Of a DNA stretch of 64,000 bases, positions 36,219 to 49,800 are shown piece after piece. The position numbers and the translations under genes are program-made. The notes beneath the pieces were generated by a model. The model was not told where the DNA came from and did not search any database. It worked only from the letters and a program-made list of their open reading frames with translations. How positions within the stretch are numbered: the stretch's first letter is position 1; every line of letters begins with the position of its first letter. Source of the stretch: Arctopsyche grandis (lineage: Eukaryota; Arthropoda; Insecta; Trichoptera; Hydropsychidae). The stretch lies in NCBI RefSeq assembly GCF_051622035.1, contig NC_135366.1:625001-689000 (forward strand), read 5' to 3'.

Positions 36219-36700
36219 CACTGTTCGACACGAAAAATGGTTCAGAGACGAGATATGACTTCTCTTATAGATCTATGCCTAGTAAACACGAATCTGGTAA
36301 TAAAAAATGTTGATTGGCCCAAGATTCGGAGATGTGTATTTTTTAAATCGCGCGATTTTTCTATATCTTGTTGTCGATGTCTCAAAATTTGTCAATTTTC
36401 TGTTCAAAATGAATATTGAAATCTATAGTCTGGTATTTTATCTTTCATTTGTCGTACTTTTCAGCTTTCAAATCTCTCTAAGCAGTCGCCCAGTTCAAAT
36501 CAAAAGTCAAAAGTACGTATTTTCACTTGGGATTTTTTCCCACTGTTAATACTATTTTATATTGAGTATTTTCTATTGAAACATGTTTATGTGGTTAATG
36601 TTCTGGCCACACTATTTTTTGTTTTCGTTTAAAACTGTTAATTGGAAGTGTGCTGAATTTTTAATCGGTAAAATTGCGAGCTAAAATCTCGTACTATTAT
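36219..36700. mobile_element. Half copy of the foldback element
   Basis: It starts CACTGTTCGACACGAAAAA and matches one arm plus the loop of 12352-13104 (AGATCTATGC, AATCGCGCGATTT, TTCTGGCCACACTATTTTT). The second arm is absent. Confidence 0.65.
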
Positions 36701-36954
36701 TTACTCGTATTTACACGAAACTGAATTGAATTTATAGGGATAATATATTAAATCGTCTTTATATGAGAATTACATAAAATTCCACTTAGAAAAATCATAT
36801 TTCGACTATTCTTGTGGATAATAACATCAAACAAGCTTCAAGCTTCAGATTTCTGCCATTAAACCGACGATATAGCGTTTCCCTAAATGACTAATAAAAT
36901 TTTACAACGTTTGTGAGGAAACGTGATGTCTTAATGACATTCGCTAAACCAAGA

Positions 36955-37080
36955 TCAATTTCAAACAACATGTCATCCGATAACGAAAATGAATTAATAA
37001 TGACCGCACAGTTTGAGATGCATTTGGTAAGCATTTTTGCAATGATGAGTAATCGTGTTAGGTTAAGGTGACCATTCGTA
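36955..37080 (+). repeat. Repeat shared with 60310-60380
   Basis: GCACAGTTTGAGATGCATTT, then GTAAGCATTTTTGCAATGAT and GAGTAATCGTGTTRGG, occur in both places almost unchanged. Family not recognised. Confidence 0.55.
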
Positions 37081-37896
37081 CTGACTTTACCAGTACAGTA
37101 TTGATTTTTTTGGGTATCTGGCTTGGTAAGATGTGAGATAAAACCAGCATACTTTTTTTATCCAATAGTATCTAGCAAATGGACTTAAATATACAAAGCC
37201 TTCGCCGAAAATGATGTTTCCTACAAAAATATTTACAAAATAGTCGAATATTGCCGAATATTTAATCAGTCTTGTGTAGAATTGTATAACATTCAATTTA
37301 TTTTTCATAGTTATGCATACAATATGATTATTAATGTTCGTTTTTAATAATTTTTTTTGAAAAAATGTACTGGTTTTAAATTTAAAAAAATGGTCCCCTT
37401 TGAAAATACCTTTGTTCTTATATTTTCAGCATTATTTTTAAAATAAAAGTAAGGCAGTACCAAATTTAGCGCATACTAAAATATTTAAAACCATAAACGA
37501 CATTTCTTTAAAAGCGTTCCTTATTATTTTCATGTGAACAAATCTTAATTTAGAATAAGGAATGTACGGAGGAAGGGCTGAAAACACCCTCTATACTCGC
37601 TGACTTTTATGACAACAAAACCAATAACAAAAATGCTACGATTTCACATTCCACATTTCCAAAATTTCAATAGCCAAAAAAAAATGAATTCGAATTATGA
37701 TAAATAAAAGACAATGTATAGTTTTGTGTATTAAAATTTTATCAAATATGTATGTCTACAATTTTTATTATTTATAATTGAAATATAATAATAAACTATT
37801 CCATGTCATATTTTGTAAGTTCTTAATTTGACTGAATTGTGATTTATACTTTGTAAATACATTAATCAAGATGTAATATGAAAAAAAAAAAATGAC
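37081..37896. other. 3' flank of copy C, AT-rich
   Basis: No gene recognised. It presumably includes the 3' UTR of copy C: on the minus strand the stop at 37897 is followed by T- and A-rich DNA with several AATAAA-like hexamers, none of which can be chosen with confidence. Confidence 0.4.
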
Positions 37897-40800
37897 TTAT
37901 AAATAGTTATGTAAATTTAAATTAATCATCATTCCCTCATTCGCAATATCAGAATAGGCTGCATGTGTAGCATTGTCCATCTCGGCGGCCAAACTATTGG
38001 TGCTAAGAAGTGCATGGTTTGTACCGCCAATTCCACTGCCGCATTCCGGACATAAACTTTTCTGCATTGCTCCACCACACTCGGTGATACAATACGGATG
38101 ACCATTCGGACATTTGAACCAATGACCCTGTTTCAATTCCATGGCTTTGACTATCATAGATCTTTCCGCATCTGAAACCTCAACTCTAAAAGTAAGCGAT
38201 TTGAATAAACCTTTCACCATTACTTCAACATGTTTGTCAAAAGATTTAGTCGAAAATATAATCATGCTCAGATTTGATAAAGTGTCTTTATCTGTATTAG
38301 AGTTTGAAAGCCTTTGAGCGACTTCAAATCGGATTATACTCTCCATTCTGGCTAATTCAGTATTGAAATCTTCGATTTGTTGTTGAGTAACCTTAATTTT
38401 GCAATTACACAGGACTCTCAAAATAAATTTAAGTTGATTTATTATGAGGTTAGATTCAATCTGCTGCTCTTCTTTCAGAATTATTTCAGATAAACGGTTC
38501 AATATAGTTGCTTGTACGATAAAATTCTCAATATCGGGTTTGCTCAGTTGCACAATTTTATTCCGTCGTTTTTTCTTATCTTGTATATCGTTGATATTGG
38601 CAATATGCGAATCTTTCTTTATTTTCATCACAACCGTATTCCATTCAGAAACTAAACTCAATAATATCATTAATAAATTAAATAAAATATAATCTTATGT
38701 ACATATTTACATATGAACTATAATAAAAACCAACCTTTTGCAAATAATTCATTAACTTGCATCTTGGACAATTGATCAATTAGTTTATTCAGGTCCGCAA
38801 TTAAATTTTTAATTTTTTTTGGATCACCATAAATCTTTTTCTTGGCATTCTGAACGTCATTGAATGCTGTTTTAATAGCTTTGTAATATCTTGGAGTATT
38901 CATCACATGTGCGCTACAATGTGGACATCGGGGATAAGCAATTTCTCCAGTTTCCAGAGACTTGATCCAATTATCCATACCATTCACTTCAATGATATGA
39001 GGACAATCAATCAGTTTAACGAATCTAAAACGATACATTTTAAAAATTATACTGCCAATATCATAATTGTAATTATGTAAATATGTATGTATATTAATTA
39101 ACCTTGCATCCTCGTCTTCTTCATTGCCGAAGAAAATCTCTGGCATGTTTTCAGGATTACAAACCCTGCAAATATCTGGACACAATTCACCACACAAACC
39201 AAGACATCCATGACCACATTTCAGCTTACGAGGGCAAGGCTCAGAGCACGGTATTCTATCACATATTTCGCTGCATTCTTTAGTGCATTCGCTGTGAACG
39301 CAGCGCCGATTGCATTTATGCTAGAATATAATAATAAAAAAACATGTATTAAACCATGCTTTAATAATAAAAAAAATCACATTGGATTACTAACTTTACA
39401 CGGTTTACAAGGAACACCACAAGTCGACGGACACTTTGAATGACTGCATTTTACACTGCAAGGCTTACGACACATGCTGCAATCTTCCCTACAAGGATCA
39501 TTACATCTGAAACATTATATAATCCTCTATATACATATAAGCGTTCTTCAGAATGAATATAATGCTAATAAAGAAAATCACTTCATACATATGTCCACAA
39601 ATGAGGCGGTTTCCACAAGTCTCCGAGCACGGTTGGTGCAAACGGCCCCTGCATTTGCCGCAAGTGCCTTGACAAATATGTTCGCAATCTTTCAGAATTG
39701 TACGGCATGGCTCTGTGCAATACTCCATTGTCAATATGTTACCAACGGCTCCTGAATGAAAAAAAATACACTTCGAACCAAAAACATGATGATACGTATG
39801 TTATAAAACAAGCAAATATGTAAAACTTCACCCAAGTTAGAATCACAACACGGTATTTTGAAAACGTGTCCACATATGGATTTGTAAGGATTAGGAATTT
39901 TTTCAATACACGGTTTAACACTGCATCGTTTCATACACTCATCCCGGCATCTATGTCCACATTTTAGTATACAGTTGCAACGTTTTGAACATATTATTTT
40001 TTCCACATCTTCACTGCACTCTATTGGAATAATGTGACCGCAAGATCTTTCCTTTTTTACCTGAACATGAATAGAGAAAAAATTAAAATTTCAATAAGGA
40101 AATATCTGCAATATAAATACATATAATATTACCGTCACTCTGCAGTTAGTACAGGGTTCGAAGCACTTATTCTTGCAGAAATGTTTGCATGACATCTTCC
40201 TGACACACTTTTTATCACATAATACTGTATTGACATCCATATGGCACGGAACACTATCACTATGCGAACAGTTCATTCTCTTCTTTTTCATCTGTTCAAT
40301 AAGTAAACATTAGATCAATCACATTACAAACATAATCAACATCTTGAAACATGAGAACCACATATATTAATACCAGAATAGTACAAGGATCGCATTCTTG
40401 ATGACAAAGCTTTTTACAACGATGTTCTCCAACGCATCCTTTATTATTACGTCCGCATTCAAATTTGCATTCATACTGAAAATCAACAAAAATAAAAAGT
40501 CATTTAAAGCATCGATATTGTGTTAAGAATACTGAAAATGATAGCACTGACTTCCAAATGCTCGGGATCGTCATCCTTATGACATAGTTTAGTACAGGCA
40601 TGTCCACATGGTAATCGATCAATACATTTAATCGAACATTTTGGACTACCTCGGGCAATGTAGCAAAGTAATTTAACCTGCAATTTACATGTTATATTAT
40701 TATGAGTTGTATTATTACACATTTGAATAGGTTTATCCGCTTTATTTACCTCATGTAAGCACTCGGAGAATGTATGTAACACTTCTATCCGGCATTGAAC

Positions 40801-43800
40801 ATTGTCAGGTTTGACACTACACATAATTTTGTTCGTATGCCCACATTCAAAAAGCTTCTCAACTATTTCAGAACATTTGCAAGGTTGACAGCATAAAAGT
40901 TTGCATTTATGACCCACAGAACAATCTCTGCAATTAAAAATAAACAATTGACATTGTTTTCAGATCAAATAAGTTTAGAAAGCTCGTTTTATTAATAATA
41001 ACCTTTGGCATTCTTCATTGCATTCGTATTTTTCGTGCTTCTCCAAGTCAACGTGGCAAAATTGTAGACAATTGTGACCACACTTTAAAAGAACATTGCA
41101 CCGATTTTGGCAGCCACCTTCGAGAACTTTATCAAAATCTTCAGGCATTTTGATCTGCATTTTACACAAAAAATTTACATTTTATCCACTATTAATATAT
41201 TATTTCTTGCTTGAAAGCCATTTTAAAAATGTAGTATCTCATGTCACCCATGCTTTTCAATCTGTATTCGGAAATGGTGTTTAAACCAGGCAGTCAATAG
41301 CCGAATAGGAAGCGAAATAATTAACAATATCCGTTTAGCTGATGATATGGCAATACTGACTGGGAGTGCCGAAGACCTGCAATCGTTGTTGATCGCAATC
41401 GACCAATCAAGTCAAAAATGGAGTCTACCCATTAATATTAAAAATAATAAAGCAATGATTATATGCAAAGAAAAGACAGATCCATTAAACCTGAGTGTGC
41501 GCGGACAAATGATTGAACAGGTCAATTTTACAAATAAGTAGAAGGATCGAAATAGCAAGAAATGCCTTCAACAGCATGAAAAGTGTTTTGCTGTCGAAAT
41601 TTGTCTATGAAATTGCGCTTAAGAATCCTATACTCCTGTGTATGGTCGGTGTAGCTGTACGGATGCGAAACATGGACGCTTTTAGTGGCAAGCCTGAACA
41701 GGATAGATTCCTTTGAAATGTGGTGTTACGGGTGGATGTTAACACTTTGACAACGGGGCGTATTCAATATGAATGTGCGCGTGGAGCGGGACGAATTCGC
41801 GACTTTTCGCAAAAGACACTTTGTATCCAAAAAAATGGAATAACTTTTTAACTATAGCATATTTCTACGCGAAACTTGGAGAAGTTATAGAATATGATAT
41901 TATCTAAATTATTAACGTCTAATTTTACAAAAATATTATCTCTTCAGGGGGTGGTTCTGAAACAAATGCACCCTATAAGATTTTATGTGTTAAATATGTA
42001 TGTATTTTGTTTTTGTAAAATTTAACATCTGTCCCGATGTGACACATATCTACTCAATACAAAAAAAATGGGTTAAAGATTTTACGACTGTCGAAATGAT
42101 GTACTATGAAAAGATTCGTGTGTTTTCAATGTGGAGCAACTTTAACTAATAAAACATGAGCCGCAGCATGGAGATTGTATACATACACAATATACATATG
42201 GAAATGTAATACATATTTTATGTAGTCGTCCAAAGCAGTGATCCACAACCAGTAAGCGCGTTTTATTTTTTACACGATTATACTTTTTCTTTCTATTTCA
42301 GTTTCTATCATATAACAATCTTTTTGAATTCAAATTATAAAAATAAAAATATTGTATTACAACGTAGAATATCGGCTTTTATATGTAAAATAAAATTTAT
42401 ATAAAGGTGCTTCCAAAACATTGATAATCGCTTAAATTTACTTGGAACCTATTTTTTTGGAAGGTTATTCTAATTAGAGTCATGAATTTTATGGAGTCGT
42501 GAACAGCCGAGAGGCGAGAAACAGTGTTGTGACAAATAAAGTCAAAATCAAAAATGTGTAAATTTCAATATGTATATAAAAAAAACAATTAGTCCCAGCG
42601 ATTAGCACATATCAGTATTTCGATAATTATGATAAAACAATCCTTTTAAATTTCATTTCCAATAAAACAAACCAATTTTGCAAGTATAAGTGATGAATAA
42701 AATTCAAAAAATGATAAAAAATAAGTTCCGCTGGTAATCGACGACAGTAGTATTGTTCAGAATTTAATAAGCAAGGGTGGTGAATGAATAAAAAAAAACA
42801 CGTTTTTAAAATATGTATAGTACTTAGACAATTTATTTGAAGATTTTATTTATAGAAAGTCATAAAATAAAGAAAACTCAAAAAAAGGTACATTCAACAA
42901 AAAAATCAAATTCTTGAATAAATAAGTACATAAATTAAAGAAAATAAAAAAAGTCAGTTGCAAGAATGAAAAATTATTTTGAAATGTACATAAAGTAAAG
43001 AAAACTAGAATAATCATACACAAAAATAAAAAAAGTCAAACATATGAATAAAATATTACATAAAACAAAGAAAATTAAAAAAATCAGTTACAAAAATATT
43101 TTAAAAAGTACGTATAGTAAAGAAAATTAGAATAATCAAAAATAAATAAAAAAGCCAAACATATGAATAAAAAATAAAATATTACATAAAACAAAGAAAA
43201 TAAAAAAAAAACAGTTAAAAGAGTCAAAGAAAAAGCACGTAAAATAAAAGAAAACTAAAAAAATCATACACAAATAAAAAAGTCAAGCATGAATAAAAAA
43301 TAAAATAAAATATTACATAAAACAAAGAAAATTGAAAATGTCACGGGTACATAAAACAATAAAAAATCAATACACGAGGCAAAAAGGAAGAAAACTAATA
43401 TTTATTTTTTAAATGGTAATCTTTAAAACACTTCTCCATGTGGAGTGGCACTTTACAGGTCTCACACATATAACTTGTCTCTTTCCGTAATTTATATTTT
43501 ATATTCTTCTCACAATTTTACCACCTTCACGCATATGAACAGGTTGATGTTCGATTGTTTTTGAAAGTCTATGGGCTGGATCAAAATGAGCAGCAACATG
43601 TGTTGATGTTGACGGCTCATTTATATTTAATACTACTATTTTAGGTTCAATCCACGATTTTGCAAGTTCAACCATATAGTCGTGGAATTTTAGTTTTTTA
43701 TTTGGGTTCAGATTTTGATAAACCTTAAATGAGTTTAAAATAGCACAGTGTAATAAATAGAATGTCACTCTTTTTGTCCACTTCATTGTTTTACGGAAAA

Positions 43801-46800
43801 TGGGGTAATACGAAAGGTACTGATCGGCTAAATCTACTCCACTCATATACATGTTGTAATCTATAATACTCTTTGGTTTTATTATAGGAGTATTTGTCCT
43901 ATAACTGATTTTCCCGGTCTCGGTCAGTGCCGAATTATGTATTGTGGAAATCCTCTTTATTTCCTTTTTTTTGTAATTTTTCCATTTCTCAAGTAAAATT
44001 TCTCCTTTTCGTTGAAACGCAACTTGGTCTATTTCGAGTCGAACACATTCTAATTTTTTCTGCTATCAAATTCGTAGCGAGTTGTACACTGTTATAAAAA
44101 TTATCGGTGTACAAATGGTGCCACTTGTTGGCAAAAGGCGTCATCAAATTCATTACCGTTGTCTGTATGTCACTGCCTCTGCCACAGTATAACTGGAAAT
44201 TTGAAATGTACCCTGTCTTTGCCTCACAAACCATTCTATTCAAAATACCGTATTTAATGATCTTCGCTGGATTGTAGACCCGGTATTTGAACCTTCCCCT
44301 CCAAGGTATCATTCCTTCATCCAGTGATAGATTTTTGGAAGGCTCATAGATCGACCGAAATTTTTCGAGGAAGTAGTCGATGATTTTTTGGACTTTAAAT
44401 AGCTTTGGTGCGTCGTCTGGCATATTACTGTTATCCGAGAAATGCAGAAAGGTCAGTATTTGCATAAATCTATCTCTTGCCATAGTTTTCCTGAATATTG
44501 GCGTTTCAATGTATGGGTTGGTGGACCAATAACTTGAAATAGAGTTCTTTCTAACAAGGCCCATAATTAAAATCAACGCCAGCATCTTCTTAATTTCTTC
44601 TACTGTTACGTCGATCCATTTCTTTCCATGCTCTGGAATTTTATATTTATATCCATTCGTTGCATGATACCTATTTGTTTCTCGTACAATATCCTCCAAT
44701 AAGTCATCACCAATATATAAGGCCGTGACTTCTTCAATGTTATCAGGATTTTGGGGGAAAATTTTTACTCCGGGATTTCCCTCAAATGCCTCATTATCTC
44801 GAACGGGATCCATTTGAGACCAATCCACGGTAATTTCATCTTCCGAGTCACTTGATGACATATGCATTATGCGTGGGCCACCTCGATTTGAAATAAAATC
44901 AGAATCAGAATCATCACTCTCGTCATCATCAATATCTGATTGACGGTCTTCATATACTTCATTTATAAAAGTATCATCCATTTTGGCGTTTGAAATAAAA
45001 TAAAATTTAACAGCAAAAAGCTTCACAAAAATTGCACGACACTCGCGAGAACAAAATAAAATTTGTCCTTTCCCGGCGACTTTCAGCAGATAACTGACGA
45101 AATAAATAAACGACCGAAAAAATGAAATAGTTTATGAAAGCAACCGAATATAAAAGAAACTGATTTTTTTTGAAAATTCTTTGTTTAATAAATGTCGGGA
45201 AATACACTTTCACACAATAAGATTGAGTGACGAAAGGTTCATAAAATAATAAAACTGAATCTTCCGTCGTTTACTGATGGCGGCAACTTAAATGCGTGCA
45301 TACAAAAAAAACTTTCTATTGAAGAAACTGCTCTCAAACAGAAAATAAAACGTCATTGGCAAAAACCAATAAAAATAATGAAGCGAGAAGATTTTGTTTG
45401 TACCCAATTTTGTCGATGCTTACCTTTTTTCTTAGTAAAATTTCCCCGAAAGTATCGAACCCATGCATTTGTCACGATTTGCCTTTGATAAAAAAAAAGC
45501 CGCCGCTGTACTTGTGACGCTCTTTAGGCCCATAATTTATGGGGGTAATAGAGAAGTTTGGAAAGCAAAATGGAGTGTTAGTGTGTTGATAAAACATTAT
45601 TTTTGCGTAATTATTAACGGAAAAATATATGTTTGCGTTCCACGAGTTGCGAATCACTTGCAATTCGCCTAAGCATTGCGCGTATATTCAAGGTTGTGAT
45701 ATGATACTCCGACAGCGGTGATATTTTAATTAAATAAAAATACAATGAGAATTTTGTATGAGATCATGTATGTAATTACTAAGAATCAATTGAAATCAAT
45801 AAAAATCAATGAAAATTTAAAATAAACCAAAATCTATAGCACAAGTTCTTAAAAAATTAAACGTTTTCTTTTTGTTCGATATGTCGGTGAAATTTAAAAA
45901 ATATGATCATTTTTTTTCGAAATAATATTGTATAAACCCCAATTGAGACATCGATATTATGATATTATGGCGCGTATATGTGTGGGATCCCATCTCAAAG
46001 TGCGCAGTATCGACGACGTGGAATCCACGTTCCCCGGCACAGCGCAAGGTTTACCGAGGACGTGGATTCCGCGTTCCCCGTCGTTAACGAGTTAAGATCT
46101 CATGGATGGACCATGCAAGGAACAAAACGCTCCTCCAGCTTCTTCATAAAAAGAGAGAGCTTCTTGACACGATAAAGTGCCGTAAGATGGAATATTTTGG
46201 CCACGTTATTTGCGGTCTCAAATATTGCCTTCTACAAACAATCATAGAGGGGAAAATAGAAGGTAATCGGTGGCTTGGGGGAAAGAAGCTCTCTCTTGAC
46301 TACGGAACATCAGGTCATGGATGAGACTCGAAAAATTGTATCGGCTTGTCCATGATAGGGCGGAATCCACACCGGCCATAAACGATGTCTGTCCATGGTC
46401 AGTGCCAGTACCAGTAATTTATTAGATAATTTACTTGTCCATTTTAGGACTATTTTCCAGTTCATCGGTAAGCCGTAATACGACTCCCTAGCGCTGAGCA
46501 CATCTGAGTGATATTATCTTCAAAAATTGCCTTAGTGGCGTAATGCTATACTATGTATTTATTTAATTTGATTTTATTTAGCTTGTGAATAATTAATTTT
46601 AAATCAAAATCTTCAGGATACTAACTGTCGAGTCGTTTCAGTTAACGTTACGATGGTGATCTATTAATAATGGCACATTCTGATAATATGGAAAAGCCAT
46701 ACCTCTGTTATAATGTTATGGTTTTGACACTGTAGTGGGATTGACAACCCTATAGAATCATGCTCTATTAAAGTTGTGTTGATTTTCTTCCACAATTCAC

Positions 46801-49800
46801 TTGCATTGACGAGATTATTCATATTTCCAATGATGAAAAATCCTAAAAAAAAAAAGCATATGAAAATACCATTTTACAAATGCAGACAAGTTTTTTAATT
46901 TTCGAATACCTTCTTTTGCCCTAGACAGAGCTACACAAACACGATTGGGAATATTAAGAAAGCCAACATTGTTATCTAAATTGCTTCTAACCAAAGTTAG
47001 CAGTATGATTTTACATTCTTCTCCTTGATAATTATCCAATATGCACATACGAACATCTTCAATCAATTTAATTTTTTTTTTCAGCTAAAAAAATTCACAA
47101 CAAATCATATGAATATCTGGCGATACATACATAAAAATCTGCATTTACTACTTTTAGCAATCGATATTGTATATTTAAATTGATTATTAAATGATATTGT
47201 CGGTTTCAATTTTAACCCAAAATGTATAGATTTTTTATCTCACCCCTCGAAGATGAAACATTTGACCTGAATAGGCACTTAAAATAGTGATATCACGAGG
47301 ATGATATCCTTGTTGAATCAAATATACTGCTAAACGCAAAATGAACTCTGCCTCATGTGCATTCTTGTGACTTGAAAGGTCGTCATCCTGCAAATTTCAG
47401 TGAAATAAAAGAACACTTATATACATATGAATATGTATGTCCACATGTTAAAATAATATACCTTAACTTCTGGAAATTCATGGGTAATAAAAAATAGATT
47501 CTTTGCGACCCCCTTAACATTGGGATAGTTCAAAACGGATGGATGATTTTCCAAAACAGGATATATTGATGGTGTAATCAAACTGGCAATTTCAGGTCGC
47601 ATTCGATGTTGCACTCCCAACTGGCAGATATTTTTTCCATTTTTGAACATACGTTCAAAGAGAGATATCTCTAGGTTGAATTTACGTCCAAGTTGATAAG
47701 AAGCGGTCGTGGGTCGCAGCTGTTGGTGATCACCTGATAATGATCACAAAATATACATATGTAACTGTTTCCACCTCACGAAAGGAAAATTGTATTGGTA
47801 AATATCTTATATAATACATATATGAAATTGTAAGTATAATTATATATTTATAATTATGTAACTTATATTATTTACTATTTGGAGTAAATTGAAAGAGACT
47901 GTTTTCGAGAAAAAATACTATTTTAGTAAAATTAGACGTGTACATTTAATGCAAGACTTATATGGAATTATAAAAGATGCATCTCACCAATCATAATAAC
48001 GTGTTTGCAATTTTCGTTCAAGTTTACTACAATATGTGACTCAAGAACTTCGGCTGCTTCCTCAATTACAACTAAAATAAAATTTATTCCATTTAGCAAC
48101 AAAAAATGGCATTGTATAGTATGAATAGATCGCTATATCAACCTATCGACGGAGACAAAGAACAAAGCAAAGGTCTCAGACGAGCGGCCGCAGTCGTCGT
48201 CAATCCAATCACGTGTGCCTTTTTCAATATCTGAATATCGCTCATTGTGTTAAAGTCATCATACAATGCGTAAAACGTGTGGTATTTTTCCTACAAATTC
48301 AAATATATGTATATTATAATAAGAAAAAATGTGGAAACCATCGATAGCTATGGTAGACCTGCTCCTGGACTCTTTCCAATGTAATAAACTAATCACTCGA
48401 GGACAATGATGTACAACTAATCTTTATTCAATGGATATCCTACTATAAGCGAAATAGCAAAATCTTGGTCGAAAGTAAAACCAATAACACTAATTTGATT
48501 ATGGAGAAAGACTCTTCTTAATGTGGAAATAGATTTAGTGGTTAGATCGCGATTCAAATGATCCGAAATTTTAGTGGAGAGTGATGCAGATATCATTTCT
48601 ATTGTCAACTCAAACAATAGAAACCATATAAAAAATTGATAGTTCGGATTATACGTGTTTTTCAATTATCCAGTCTCGTACTCCGCAGTATTAGGCCGGA
48701 TACTCGAGAGTACGCTAGGATCAGGTCTTGTATTAAATATGAACTGGTAAGTCACAAACTATAAATTAGTCGAGAATAAACAATCTACATACATACGTAT
48801 ATGGAAAACAATCGCTTAAATACATAATACATAATACTAAATAATTTAGAAATAAAATTAATATAAAAACACATAATTTGAAAATAAACTACACTTTTTG
48901 AAATTGCCAAATACAAAAGTTTAATAATACTTTAATATATAATAAAATATAGTGTTGAATGTATACCCGTAATTTCAAAGTCAAATTGAAAAATATATTT
49001 TTCAACTCTGCACACCAGTATCTATATAATTGCCAACGTTGATTCAAGTTTAAAGATTTAGGAGAGAGGTGAGAGAAGTCTTTCATTTCATCTTTATCAT
49101 ATGTAAGCTGGTTCTGAAACCAAATAGCAATTAGTTGTAAATACATTATACTCATAATCATGCTATTAGTGACCCTCGTATTGTTAAGGGTGTCTCAATT
49201 AGGGTTCTCAATCGAATATTCGAATTATCTGCTCGATTTTCAGCTATACGAATATTCAAATTATCTATCGAACATTCGTTTATATTATTTCGAATGAAAT
49301 TCGAAAAATATCCTGCAGTCAGGAAGTCGTTTTTTCCTTTTAATATACTAGAGCGAACGTGCCAATAATCCATGGTCCTTTTCCATGCACCTTTATATTG
49401 TTTTGGATTTTTTTTTTATCATTATTTATTATCCATTTTCTAATAGTTGACTGACAAACAGTAGCAAATATAGCTAGAAAGTATCGAAAGCGAATTTTTT
49501 TATATTTGTTGAAAGTCACTTGTATATCCGCTTTAAATTGCTTTGATTTTCTCATAAATTTGGAAAAAAACGGCTTTTTAATATCAAAAAGTATGCAAAA
49601 TATAATAATAAATTTGGCATTATCCCTTTGACTTCCTCACTAATCAGTAACTCACACAGTATAATTATGTTATGCATATTTTGTAAAATTCAAAAGATTA
49701 AAAGATTATAAAAATAATTAATGATTGATTAAACTAATTATCTTCTTCTTCTTGTTAATGCCTTGTCCGCATCCGGACGTTGGCGACCACCTCGTCGATT

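Larger units (their letters stand above)
41739..46095 (-). mobile_element. piggyBac element, 4349 bp, TTAA target duplication
   Basis: TTAA at 41739-41742 and 46092-46095 flank the unit. Its ends CACTTTGACAACGGGG and, on the minus strand from 46091, CTCGTTAACGACGGGG match at 12 of 16 positions. The minus strand carries one transposase. The element is longer than the classical 2.5-kb piggyBac because of an A-rich, loosely repetitive 1.5-kb stretch (41900-43390) after the gene. Subterminal GTGGATTCC/GGAATCCAC repeats lie at 46015-46075. Confidence 0.82.

Noticed and set aside
42790..43390. CRISPR-like spaced repeats
   Set aside because: The repeats are A-rich, irregular in spacing and inside a eukaryotic transposon.
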